64,000 nucleotides of DNA. It comes from Lysinibacillus piscis. GTDB taxonomy: Bacteria; Bacillota; Bacilli; Bacillales_A; Planococcaceae. Positions 54,273 through 63,308 of this stretch are shown in pieces. The notes below the pieces were generated by a model, which was not told the origin of the DNA, made no database searches, and saw nothing but the letters and a program-made list of their open reading frames with translations. Where the stretch lies: assembly GCF_026012395.1 (NCBI RefSeq), contig NZ_BRZA01000008.1:1-64000 (forward strand), in the 5' to 3' direction. Numbering within the stretch: position 1 is the stretch's first letter; each line of letters opens with the position of its first letter. Both the position numbers and the translations under genes were made by a program.

Positions 54273-54418
54273 AAAAAAACGATGCAAGGACAGAGCCTCA
54301 CATCGTTAAAGTGTCAGTTTCTATCCACATCCCTACGCAAGTGTTAACTTACAGGTTCAAAGAGTCGAGGCATTACGTGCCAAGTCTCAGCTGACATCAT
54401 CAGCTCCCCTTGTGGTCA
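54273..54418 (-). promoter_or_regulatory. TPP (THI-box) riboswitch with terminator
   Basis: On the minus strand the aptamer (54418 to 54322) has GGGGAGC, CTGAGA, CTTTGAACCTG and GCGTAGGGA in the right order. It is followed by the hairpin AACGATG (plus 54301-54307) with CATCGTT (plus 54278-54284) and a T run. Thiamine pyrophosphate should cause termination before thiT. Confidence 0.95.
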
Positions 54419-54537
54419 TTACAGCTTGATTTAATTGAATATTTTCATTGTACGCAAATGCAAACAGAAGCACAACTATAATTTTTTGAAACTTTCCCTT
54501 TTTTCATGCGTAAATATTAACAAAAGGGGGAAAAGTA

Positions 54538-54861
54538 ATGGAGAATCAAAAATTATTAGCTGCATTAAGCTATCTAAGTGTGTTTTTTGCGCCATTTCTT
54601 GTACCGTTAGTCGTTTATTTTGTATCCAAAGACCATGAAGTGAAGAAACATTCGATGCGTGCACTTCTTTCACATTTAATTCCTATTGTTTTCGGTCTTA
54701 TTTTCTTTGCTGTCTTTATGTTCTTTTCCATTAGTATGAATACAGAGTCATTTAGCAATTCATCTATCTTGATTTTGTTTGGCTCAATGGCGCTTTATGG
54801 ACTTGTCGCACTCGGCGTGTTAATTTGGAACATTATCCAAGCCGTTCGTGTTGTCCGCTAA
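54538..54861 (+). CDS. DUF4870-like small membrane protein
   Basis: A 107-residue protein with three helices (about 8-28, 43-65, 78-100) and the start KLLAALSYLSVFFAPFLVPL...KKHSMRALLSHL, typical of DUF4870/Tic20-like proteins. Function unknown. AAAGGGGG precedes the ATG. Followed by a 40-residue gene in the same direction and a shared terminator, so likely a two-gene operon. Confidence 0.8.
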   Translation: MENQKLLAALSYLSVFFAPFLVPLVVYFVSKDHEVKKHSMRALLSHLIPIVFGLIFFAVFMFFSISMNTESFSNSSILILFGSMALYGLVALGVLIWNIIQAVRVVR

Positions 54862-54888
54862 TCTATTTTATAACTAGGAGTGATTTAT

Positions 54889-55011
54889 ATGAAAGTATCT
54901 AATGTTGTCAAAACAGCCATTAAATTAGCACCTATCGTTATTCCAATTGTCAAAAAAGTACTCGATTCAAAAAAGGGAACGACGCCAAACGTCACTCCAC
55001 CGAAAAAATAA
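54889..55011 (+). CDS. 40-residue basic amphipathic protein
   Basis: ATG at 54889 with TAGGAG upstream, open to TAA (55009-55011). It begins MKVSNVVKTAIKLAPIVIPI and ends VKKVLDSKK... PPKK. A hydrophobic helix (about 5-25) with regularly spaced lysines is followed by a polar tail; this looks like a membrane-associated amphipathic peptide. I recall 'MKVSNVVKTAVKIAPIVYPII'-like small proteins in Bacilli of unknown function. Shares an operon with the DUF4870-like gene. Confidence 0.7.
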   Translation: MKVSNVVKTAIKLAPIVIPIVKKVLDSKKGTTPNVTPPKK

Positions 55012-55046
55012 ACGTGCTCTCCTTGTAAAAGGAGGCACGTTTATTT
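55010..55046 (+). terminator. terminator of the DUF4870 operon
   Basis: AAACGTGC (55010-55017) pairs with GCACGTTT (55035-55042), inner CTCCTT/AAGGAG, then TATTTT. Confidence 0.85.
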
Positions 55047-55144
55047 TGTAAGTGAAACACTGTGCTCACTTTATCTACACATTTTTGTCGCTGACGTTTC
55101 ACTTTTGCACAATAAACATACGTCAATTATCTACGAACACCTTG

Positions 55145-58100
55145 CTATTTCACCTCAAAATGTGTTTGGCTATAACCTTGTGGTGTTTTTTCCACGTATA
55201 ATACAGCTGGCATGGCATCCTTTAATTCCTGCACATGTGAAATCACACCAATCATACGTCCTGTGCTTTGTAAATCAATTAGCGCATCAATTGCCTTGTT
55301 TAATGCTTCCTCATCTAATGAACCAAAGCCTTCGTCAATAAACATCGTATCAATGCGCACATTGCCTTGGAAGCTTTGCATCACATCAGCCATCCCTAAA
55401 GCAAGACTTAAAGAAGCATTAAACTTTTCACCACCCGACAATGATTTCACATCTCGTAGCTGATCTGTATAAGCATCGTACACATCTAACCCAAGTCCAC
55501 TCTGTTTAGCGTGCTTCTCTAAACGGTCAGAGCGACGAAGCTCAAATTGGCCATTCGATAAATGAGCAAGACGACTATTCGCTGCTTCTGTAATACGATC
55601 TAAATAACTAATTTGAATATAACGCTCAAATGATAATTTTTTTGCATTTTGTCCATTTAGTAAGCTATATAACTCCTTCACCTGACCTGCTTCTTCTTCA
55701 AGCTGACGCATTTCCTGAGCTAATGCCTCTACTTTTTCAATAAATGTAGTGCAAGCCTCACTATATCCTGTCATTTGCTGTAATCGTTTAAATGCCTCTT
55801 CATATGCTTCTCGTAACATTGTCACGATACCTTCCATTGATGCTAAATCCTGCTGTTCTTTATCCTTTAAATACTTGGCACCTTCTGCCACTTGCACTTG
55901 CAATGTGTGTAACTGTAAAGCATATTCATGACACCATGTACGCAAGGTATCTTTTTGAGGTATATAACCTTTTGCAGACATAAAATCCTCATAGCTTGCA
56001 AAGCCAACATCCATCATTTGTACAGTAAATAGCTCTTTTTTCTCCTCCATTTTCAATCGCCATTCTTCATATGCTTGCTGTGTCATCATAATGGTTAGCT
56101 CACTTTTCGTGACAGCCTCTTGTGCCTTTTGCCATTGCTGCTGGCTTGCTTGCCATGCTATTTGCAGTACGTTTCTTTGCTTCCCAATGACGGCTAACGT
56201 TTGCTGCAAATCTTGCAATGTATGAATGGTTTGTGGAATCGCCTTTTGCTGTTCAGCTACGATGGCTTGCTGTGTTAGTAAACGCTGTGTTTGTTGTGTA
56301 ACATATTGTTCCAATTCATGCTGTTTTACTGTAAATTGCTCTGTTCGTAACTGTTGTGTCTTTTGCTGTTTCCTCGCCTCTGCTAACTGAGCATTCACTA
56401 ATTTTAAAATCTGTATTTGCTGTTCCGTCTCTTGTAACGCTGCTATAATTTGTGCCTGCTCACTCTCTTGTATACCATGTATATTTAGCTGTTCGAGCCC
56501 TTCTTGCAATATACGTTGCTTTGAAGTCAATAACGCCTCCTGCTCTAAATAGCGACGCTCACTTGCCTTTACCTGTGCTTGCAATGCCTCCATTTGCACA
56601 TCATCCACTGTTTTGGTAGGTGCATTGTGAGTAAGTGGATGTGTCGTGCTACCACATACTGGGCAAGGTTCACCGTCAGCTAGCTGTTGTGCCAATATAC
56701 TTGCTTGATTTGTTAGCCATTGTTGCTCTAGTATATGTAACGCTTCTTTTTGTTCTTGATAATGCTGTTCGGCTATCTCTAGCTCCTGTTCTACTTCAGT
56801 TATCATTTCTCGATGTTTTGCTACCTGTGTGACGTATTGAGCTTGCTCTCGTAGCTTTGGAAGTTGTTCTAAATAATGCTCATATGGCACTAATTGTCGC
56901 TCATATTGTTCAATTGAGACGACTAATTGTTGTAATTGAGACTGTTCTTGCTCCACTATCAATAAATTATCTGTTACAGCACGTTTCGCATTTTCTATCT
57001 CTTGCTCAACTTGTTGCACTTGTTGTTTATTTTTTTCATAAGCTTCCACTGTCGGTAGTAATGCTTGGAGCTGTAATTCTTGCTGTAATAATTGCTGTCG
57101 CTTCGCTTCCTTTGCTTCTTCCTCATGATATGCTTGCTGTGCCAATTGCAGTGCCTCTTGTGCTCCCTGCTGTTCAGCTACCGCTTGTTGATGGGCTGCC
57201 TCCTTCAACACAAACTCATGTCTAGCTTCTTCATAGTGCTGCTCCAATAAAATAAGTCGCTCCGCTTGTTCAGCTAATACAATAGTCTGTTGTTTTTCTT
57301 CATAGAGGTTTTGCTGCTCTTGTAATGTTGTTAATTGTTGCTGTCGCTTTGCTTGTTCTTCGAATTGCTCATTTAATGTCTTTGCTATACTGTAGTATTC
57401 TTGCTCTTTTTGATGGTGTGCATAAGCCTCATTATAATGCTGTTGCTCTTGTTCAGCTGTTTCAATATAATAGGCCTTTTCCTGTTGCAAAGCTTGCAGC
57501 AATTGATGAATATTATCCTGCTTATTTTCAATATACATAAATAATGCTGATGAACGCTGTGGTAAAGCGCCTGCTATTTGTCCTAGTAAATGTTCCTTTG
57601 ATTGCTGAGCACGGAGTACATGTTGCTCTGCTTCCTTGCGCCGAACATCCAATTTTTTGACCATCTCACCAAAACGATTGGTTTTAAAAATTTTGCGCAA
57701 AATCACTTCTTTATTGGTGGAATCAGATGTTAAGAGCTTACGAAATTCTCCTTGTGGTAGCATCACAATTTGACTAAATTGATCTTTCGTTAAGCCAATG
57801 ATGTCCTGTAGCTTTTTATCAATCTCATTCGTTTGCTGCTTTTCAACAATGCTATAGTCTAGTTGACCATCTACCATTTCTGCTAATTCTATTTTTTTGC
57901 CTGTTATACTTTTATTTTTAGCTTTTATATGTCCTGGCTGGCGCAAAATTTGATACGTTTTGCCATACATTTCAAAAACAAGTTCAACGGCTGTATAAAC
58001 ATCATCCTCTGCAAAACCACTACGTAGCATCGCTGTATCCTGACGATCTTCCCCACTACCAGCGCCATAAAGTGCATAGCAAATCGCATCAAAAATAGTT

Positions 58101-58225
58101 GTTTTTCCAGCACCTGTTTTCCCAGAAATTACGAATAGCCGATGATCTCCTAACTGTTGAAAGTCAATAACCTCTGTCTGTTTATATGGTCCAAATGCTG
58201 TCATCGTTAATTTTAATGGCTTCAT
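55145..58225 (-). CDS. sbcC: exonuclease SbcCD subunit C (SMC-like ATPase)
   Basis: A 1026-residue SMC-type ATPase that with SbcD cuts hairpin and protein-blocked DNA ends. Walker A is GKTGAGKTTIFDAI (about 35-47), then very long Gln/Glu-rich coiled coils, the zinc hook GEPCPVCGSTTH in the middle (C521, C524), and at the end LSGGEKFNASLSLALG and the Walker B DTMFIDEGFGSLDEEAL. Its start overlaps sbcD by four bases. The coiled-coil arms are unusually rich in glutamine. Confidence 0.95.
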   Translation of the reverse strand: MKPLKLTMTAFGPYKQTEVIDFQQLGDHRLFVISGKTGAGKTTIFDAICYALYGAGSGEDRQDTAMLRSGFAEDDVYTAVELVFEMYGKTYQILRQPGHIKAKNKSITGKKIELAEMVDGQLDYSIVEKQQTNEIDKKLQDIIGLTKDQFSQIVMLPQGEFRKLLTSDSTNKEVILRKIFKTNRFGEMVKKLDVRRKEAEQHVLRAQQSKEHLLGQIAGALPQRSSALFMYIENKQDNIHQLLQALQQEKAYYIETAEQEQQHYNEAYAHHQKEQEYYSIAKTLNEQFEEQAKRQQQLTTLQEQQNLYEEKQQTIVLAEQAERLILLEQHYEEARHEFVLKEAAHQQAVAEQQGAQEALQLAQQAYHEEEAKEAKRQQLLQQELQLQALLPTVEAYEKNKQQVQQVEQEIENAKRAVTDNLLIVEQEQSQLQQLVVSIEQYERQLVPYEHYLEQLPKLREQAQYVTQVAKHREMITEVEQELEIAEQHYQEQKEALHILEQQWLTNQASILAQQLADGEPCPVCGSTTHPLTHNAPTKTVDDVQMEALQAQVKASERRYLEQEALLTSKQRILQEGLEQLNIHGIQESEQAQIIAALQETEQQIQILKLVNAQLAEARKQQKTQQLRTEQFTVKQHELEQYVTQQTQRLLTQQAIVAEQQKAIPQTIHTLQDLQQTLAVIGKQRNVLQIAWQASQQQWQKAQEAVTKSELTIMMTQQAYEEWRLKMEEKKELFTVQMMDVGFASYEDFMSAKGYIPQKDTLRTWCHEYALQLHTLQVQVAEGAKYLKDKEQQDLASMEGIVTMLREAYEEAFKRLQQMTGYSEACTTFIEKVEALAQEMRQLEEEAGQVKELYSLLNGQNAKKLSFERYIQISYLDRITEAANSRLAHLSNGQFELRRSDRLEKHAKQSGLGLDVYDAYTDQLRDVKSLSGGEKFNASLSLALGMADVMQSFQGNVRIDTMFIDEGFGSLDEEALNKAIDALIDLQSTGRMIGVISHVQELKDAMPAVLYVEKTPQGYSQTHFEVK

Positions 58226-59379
58226 TGAATGCTTTCTCGCTCCTCATCTAATAATTCCTGTAGCATATCTGTAAATAAATGCTCAGCCTGCTCATTAGGT
58301 AACTGTCCTACAACGGTTTCGTAAAACGAGCGGAATAAATCAATATCTTCTATTTTTTCTTGCTCCACTGCTTGGACAGCTTGATTTGTTGCTTGATAGG
58401 CTGTTTTTCGTTCAAGGTGCATTGCATAGGGAAAAACGGTGCGAATTCGCTCCATTGGCGACTGTACGGGTATGGTATCTGTTAAGCGCACAAAGACGTA
58501 ATCATCACTTGGTGGCAATTGTAATAAATCACTCATTAATCCTTCTACAACACGCAAATCTCTCCTTGGATGTAGTTTACGTTTTTGCACTGTCACATGT
58601 CCCTCTTCATCCAATTCAACAATGAGAAAACCCTTTTCATGCAAATGCTCTGATAAAGAATATTTTAAGGGTGAGCCTGCATAACGAATCGTTTCATTCA
58701 ATACAAAATGTGCCTTATGTAAATGTCCTAATGCTGTATAGTGGAAAGGCTCAAATAATGCAGCATTGACACAATCCGAGCCACCTATTGATAATGGTCG
58801 CTCTGAATCACTCGTATTCGCCTCTTCTTCCCCATATTTCGTAACAAAAGCATGTCCAATCAACACATGTCGCTTTGTTGAATCTAAATTTTCTGTAAGA
58901 TGATTAACAACAGCTTCCATTGCATCTTGATGTGTGCGAATAGTTTCATCTTCAAAGATTGTCCGTATTTGTGCAGGCTCTACATATGGCACAAGATGAA
59001 AATGCACATCACCAAACACATCTGTTAAAACAACAGGTGTATCCGTTTTGCTATATTGTCCCTTAATGAACAGGCCACTATCACGCATCAACTGACTACC
59101 AAAACTTAATCGTCCTGCGCTATCATGATTCCCCGCAATCGCCAGTACAGGAATTTTCCTTTTCAATACAATTTCTGCTAGTGTATCATTTAATAAATTC
59201 ACCGCTTCAATAGGTGGCATTGAACGGTCATACAAATCCCCTGCAATAATGACAACATCTGGCTGCTCCTCATCAATCGCTGTTAAAAACTGCTGTAAAA
59301 TATAATGCTGGTCCTCTGTCATATAAAAGCCTTGTACTAATTTTCCTAAATGCCAATCTGCTGTATGAAATATTTTCAC
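58222..59379 (-). CDS. sbcD: exonuclease SbcCD subunit D (Mre11-like nuclease)
   Basis: A 385-residue metallophosphoesterase. The start is a GTG at 59379, 7 bases after AGGAGG, giving MKIFHTADWHLGK; the ATG at 59421 in frame lies upstream of the site and is rejected. Metal-binding motifs are HTADWHLGK, IAGDLYDR, IAGNHDSAGRL, IGHAFV and YTALGHLHKAH. It is upstream of and coupled to sbcC. Confidence 0.95.
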   Translation of the reverse strand: MKIFHTADWHLGKLVQGFYMTEDQHYILQQFLTAIDEEQPDVVIIAGDLYDRSMPPIEAVNLLNDTLAEIVLKRKIPVLAIAGNHDSAGRLSFGSQLMRDSGLFIKGQYSKTDTPVVLTDVFGDVHFHLVPYVEPAQIRTIFEDETIRTHQDAMEAVVNHLTENLDSTKRHVLIGHAFVTKYGEEEANTSDSERPLSIGGSDCVNAALFEPFHYTALGHLHKAHFVLNETIRYAGSPLKYSLSEHLHEKGFLIVELDEEGHVTVQKRKLHPRRDLRVVEGLMSDLLQLPPSDDYVFVRLTDTIPVQSPMERIRTVFPYAMHLERKTAYQATNQAVQAVEQEKIEDIDLFRSFYETVVGQLPNEQAEHLFTDMLQELLDEERESIQ

Positions 59380-59399
59380 TTTGATACCTCCTATAGTAG

Positions 59400-59437
59400 G
59401 AAAAACAGATGAAACGTCCATCGTCTCATCTGTTTGT
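59400..59437 (-). terminator. terminator of the M29 aminopeptidase 2 gene
   Basis: AAACAGATGA (59403-59412) pairs with TCATCTGTTT (59426-59435); T-rich on the minus strand. It also overlaps the region just before sbcD. Confidence 0.65.
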
Positions 59438-59454
59438 TATTGTTATTCTCTTAA

Positions 59455-60684
59455 TTAAAATGCCCAACTACCTTTGCGGAAAATTGGCTCTACTGTGCCG
59501 TCTGGCAAAATACCGTCAATATCCATTTCACCATTACCAATCATAAAATCTTCATGTGTGACAGAAACATTCGCACCTAGCGCTTCTAGCTGTCCAGGCT
59601 CTAAATCTCTACCACCCTCTAGACATGTTGGATAGGCTTCCCCAATCGCTAAATGATTCGATGCGTTTTCATCGAATAATGTATTGAAATATAAAATTTC
59701 TGATGCTGAAATTGGTGATTCGTGTGGAACAAGTGCCACTTCACCTAAATATTTTGCCCCTTCATCGACATTGATTAGCTCTTGTAAAAGGTCATTGCCC
59801 ACTTGTGCCTCAGCTTGCACAATTTTTCCTTCTTCAAATGTTAGCTTGAAGCCATCAATAATATTTCCTTGATATGCTAATGGCTTAGAGTTACTTACAT
59901 AGCCATTCACACCTTGTTTTAAAGGCAATGTATAGACTTCTTCTGTTGGCATATTTGCGATAAAAACTGTTCCTTCTGGTGTTTGACTACCACCTGTTAG
60001 CCATTGATGCTGAGGTGATAGAGCAATCGTTAAATCTGTTCCTGGTGCTGTATAATGAAGCTTTGCATATTTTTTACTATTTAATAATGCTGCTCGTGCT
60101 TCTAAATTTTCCACATGTGTACGCCAATTATCTACTGCATTTCCTTCACCTACACGCACAGCTTTGAAAATAGCATCCCATAATGCAGGTACTTGTTCCT
60201 CTGCTGGTAAGTTTGGAAATACCTTTTCAGCCCATTTTGGTGATGGCACTGCTACAATTGACCATGCGATTAAATCTTTCATCACCGCTGTACGGTAATT
60301 TTTCAACGCAGCTCCTGCTACTTTTTGATGTGTTGCTAATCGGTCTACTGAAATACCCGCTAAATTATCTGGGTTCTCCGCATTAATCCATAATAATGCC
60401 CCTTTGCGCTCTATTAATTCATCACGCATTTTGACATTCCATTCAGGAAAACGATTAAACTCTTCTTCGGAAGCATATTCAAAATACGCACGGTCTATTT
60501 GTTCATCTGAGAAATTAACATGAACGCGACCTGCACCTGCTTTATATGCTTCCTTTACTACTAAACGAGCAAAATCCAGTGCATCGACTGTTGTATTCAC
60601 GACTAAATATTGCCCAGGTTGAATGTTCACGCCAACCTTTACAGCAAGCTCTGCGTATGCCTGTAATTTTTCCTGAAACGTCAT
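59455..60684 (-). CDS. ampS: M29 family aminopeptidase, paralogue 2 (AmpS)
   Basis: A 409-residue metallo-aminopeptidase with MPTEEVYTLPLK, YLGEVALVPHESPIS, LFDENASNHLAIGEAYPTCLEGG and THEDFMIGNGEMDIDG, all the metal-site motifs of family M29. The ATG at 60684 has AAAGGGG upstream; the longer frame to 60708 overlaps the helicase gene. About half of its residues match the paralogue at 47747 by eye. It directly follows yfmL with one spare base, so the two are probably co-transcribed. Confidence 0.9.
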   Translation of the reverse strand: MTFQEKLQAYAELAVKVGVNIQPGQYLVVNTTVDALDFARLVVKEAYKAGAGRVHVNFSDEQIDRAYFEYASEEEFNRFPEWNVKMRDELIERKGALLWINAENPDNLAGISVDRLATHQKVAGAALKNYRTAVMKDLIAWSIVAVPSPKWAEKVFPNLPAEEQVPALWDAIFKAVRVGEGNAVDNWRTHVENLEARAALLNSKKYAKLHYTAPGTDLTIALSPQHQWLTGGSQTPEGTVFIANMPTEEVYTLPLKQGVNGYVSNSKPLAYQGNIIDGFKLTFEEGKIVQAEAQVGNDLLQELINVDEGAKYLGEVALVPHESPISASEILYFNTLFDENASNHLAIGEAYPTCLEGGRDLEPGQLEALGANVSVTHEDFMIGNGEMDIDGILPDGTVEPIFRKGSWAF

Positions 60685-60685
60685 T

Positions 60686-61834
60686 TTATTTACCCCTTTT
60701 TTGTCCAATTGTTTTTGAGTTACCTTCCACTAGCTTACCATCATGCCATATTTTTTGTACAGGTTTGCCAGGGATTTCTCTTGTCCATTTTTTATACGTT
60801 TTTTCATCACGATAGGACAATAATGTCAGCACTTCACCATCAGCACCTGCACGACCTGTTCGACCAGAGCGGTGCAAATATTGCTCGATTGTGCGTGGTA
60901 CATCGACATGAATAACATGTGTCAATCCTGCAATATCTAAACCACGCGCTGCAATATCTGTGGCAATTAAAATACGTGCCTCTCCTTTACGGAAAGCATC
61001 TAATGTCTTTTTACGCTCTTCCTTTTTCATGTCTGAATGTAATGTAACAATTGGCGCGGAGCGATGCTGTAGCTTTGATTCTTTCATCAACACTTGGTCG
61101 ATATTATTAACAAAGGCTAATGCACGTAAGCCTTCGACATGTGACAAGCGACGTAAAAAATCTGTTTTATCACGCTCTTCTACTTTCACAAAGGAATGCA
61201 CAACCTTGCCGACCTGTAGCATATCCTCTGGCTTAATTTTAAAGCGCAAAGGCTCAAACATCATACGACTTGCGACTAGCTCGATTTCTTCTGTTATCGT
61301 TGCTGATACAACGACAACCTGACGTCCATAGGCAGCACCTTCAATAAAGGATTTAATAACCACACGATATTCACGGCTAAGTAGCTGATCGCATTCATCT
61401 AAAACAATGGTCTCAATTTCTTTTAACTTTAATTTTCCTGCACGTGCTAATTCATTTAAACGTCCTGGTGTTCCAACAACGATTGTTGGCTTTTTCTTTA
61501 ACTTCTCAATTTGACGAGCCGTATTTGCACCGCCAATCAATTGCTGTACAGTAATGTTCGAGCCCTCTGTCCATTCACGAATCACGGTAACAATCTGCAT
61601 CGCCAATTCCTGTGATGGCGCTACGATTAAAGCCTGTGTTTGCTTTTTCGCTCCATCTACTTTATTAAGGATTGGCAATACATAGGCCAATGTTTTCCCT
61701 GAGCCTGTTGGTGATTCTGCCACAATATCCTTGCCATCCAGCATTGCAGGAATCATTTCCTCCTGAATTTTCATCGGATGCTCAAACTTCCACTTTGCCT
61801 GTAATTCTTCCTTTAATAACCCAATAACCGACAT
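60686..61834 (-). CDS. yfmL: DEAD-box RNA helicase (YfmL type)
   Basis: A 382-residue helicase core without the usual extra C-terminal domain. Q-motif region PMKIQEEMIPAML, motif I SPTGSGKT, Ib TPGR, motif II DECD instead of DEAD, motif III SAT, IVa FVNN, V TDIAARGLDI, VI HRSGRTGRAG. B. subtilis YfmL is this short type and aids 50S ribosome assembly in the cold. The DECD box has Cys in place of Ala but keeps the catalytic Asp-Glu and final Asp. Confidence 0.88.
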   Translation of the reverse strand: MSVIGLLKEELQAKWKFEHPMKIQEEMIPAMLDGKDIVAESPTGSGKTLAYVLPILNKVDGAKKQTQALIVAPSQELAMQIVTVIREWTEGSNITVQQLIGGANTARQIEKLKKKPTIVVGTPGRLNELARAGKLKLKEIETIVLDECDQLLSREYRVVIKSFIEGAAYGRQVVVVSATITEEIELVASRMMFEPLRFKIKPEDMLQVGKVVHSFVKVEERDKTDFLRRLSHVEGLRALAFVNNIDQVLMKESKLQHRSAPIVTLHSDMKKEERKKTLDAFRKGEARILIATDIAARGLDIAGLTHVIHVDVPRTIEQYLHRSGRTGRAGADGEVLTLLSYRDEKTYKKWTREIPGKPVQKIWHDGKLVEGNSKTIGQKRGK

Positions 61835-61894
61835 ATTATTCCCACCTTCTATCTACTTACTCTTAGTGTATCATATCCGTTGTGGATAGACTGT

Positions 61895-61937
61895 AAAAAA
61901 GAAAGGGCTGACGTTCTTTTATAGCGAACGTCAGCTC
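61895..61937 (-). terminator. terminator of the sugar ABC unit
   Basis: GCTGACGTTC (61907-61916) pairs perfectly with GAACGTCAGC (61926-61935), then CCCTTTCTTTTTT on the minus strand. Confidence 0.85.
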
Positions 61938-62016
61938 TTTGAAAATAATAGATAGCTTTATACATTTAAGCTGATTCATTAAATGTAATTATACACTTAT
62001 TCATATAGTTACTATA

Positions 62017-63294
62017 TTACTGACGAAGCTTCGCCCATTCATCCTGAGCAGATTTAATTGTTTCATCCCATGATGCTTCTCCAGCAAAGTATTTCTGAAG
62101 TTTCGCTCCAAGCAAATCGCTCCAACCAACAGGATAGTTTGGGAATACCCATGCAGATGTATTGCCTTCTTGTGAGTATTTATAAATTTCCTGTGAAAGT
62201 GGGTCTGCAATTCCTGCTGCATCATAGCCTTCATATGCTGGGATAAATTTAAACTCAGATAAGACGGCTTTTTTCCCTTCCTCTGATGTATACATCCAGT
62301 CAATAAAGTCTTTAGCTACTTGCTGTTGCTTGTCATCTGCTTTTTTATTTACTGCATAATAACTCGGTACACCAACAGGCATTTTTGTTTCACCATTCAC
62401 TGGAATCGGCATAATCCCAATTCCAGATTGTGCAAGCTCTGGGTCCATTCCATCCACAGTTGGATAAATCCAGTTTCCTTGTTGAATAATCGCTACACGA
62501 CCTGTAGAAAATAATTGCTCTACCTGCTGTGAGTAATCAAGATTATTCACTGGTTGCACAGAATATTCATTTTGCAAATCTAAATATTCTTTAAACTCAT
62601 TGCCAAATTTAAAAGCTACTTCTTTTGCTTCATACGTAGTAAAAATATCATTATTAAATTCAGGTGCTAAAAAGACATTGGAACCGTGGTTACCAGGCAC
62701 CCATTTTTCTTTCCCTGCTAAAGCAAAAACAGCCTCTAAGCCAAGCTCTGCTTTTTTCGCATCAATCGTTTCTGCTGCTTTGCGTAAATCTGCCATCGTT
62801 TTAATGGAAGCAGCATCTACACCCGCTTTTTCAAATACATTTTTATTGTAAATCAAACCATAGCCCTCAAGGTTCACAGGCATCCCTAATACTTCACCAT
62901 CACGAGTGACGCCATCCAATGTACCAGCTAATGCAAACTCCGCTCCCTTTATACCACTTAAATCAGCAAGACGGTCACGGTACTGGTCAATATCCACCTG
63001 TCCAGCAAGTGTGAAAATCGTTGGCTCGGCATTTGAGGCAAATTTCGCTTTCAACGTTCCTGCATAGTCACTACCACCACCAACTGTCTCCACACTAATA
63101 TTGACATCTGGATGTTCTGCTTCATATTGAGCTGTCAGTTCCTCAAATTGCTTTTTGAATTCAACTTTTCCCTGATAAATACTGATATTCACTTGCCCCT
63201 CCTTTGTCTCTTCTTGATTCGATGGGCTTGTCGAACAACCAGCAAGACCTAAAAGTAATACAGATGATAATAGCAATGATTTTTTATTCCACAT
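62017..63294 (-). CDS. sugar ABC transporter substrate-binding lipoprotein
   Basis: A 425-residue family 1 solute-binding protein. The signal peptide ends in the lipobox LAGC, so the Cys near residue 20 is lipidated. The mature protein has NISIYQGKVEFKKQFEELTAQY, the GKAKFASNAEP-like hinge region, VPSYYAVNKKAD and WMYTSEEGKKAVL, typical of maltose/alpha-glucoside-type binding proteins. The ATG at 63294 is 9 bases after AAAGGAG. It follows the alpha-glucosidase gene by 14 bases, so alpha-glucosides are the likely cargo. Its permeases are not in this window. Confidence 0.88.
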   Translation of the reverse strand: MWNKKSLLLSSVLLLGLAGCSTSPSNQEETKEGQVNISIYQGKVEFKKQFEELTAQYEAEHPDVNISVETVGGGSDYAGTLKAKFASNAEPTIFTLAGQVDIDQYRDRLADLSGIKGAEFALAGTLDGVTRDGEVLGMPVNLEGYGLIYNKNVFEKAGVDAASIKTMADLRKAAETIDAKKAELGLEAVFALAGKEKWVPGNHGSNVFLAPEFNNDIFTTYEAKEVAFKFGNEFKEYLDLQNEYSVQPVNNLDYSQQVEQLFSTGRVAIIQQGNWIYPTVDGMDPELAQSGIGIMPIPVNGETKMPVGVPSYYAVNKKADDKQQQVAKDFIDWMYTSEEGKKAVLSEFKFIPAYEGYDAAGIADPLSQEIYKYSQEGNTSAWVFPNYPVGWSDLLGAKLQKYFAGEASWDETIKSAQDEWAKLRQ

Positions 63295-63308
63295 AGTATA
63301 CATCTCCT

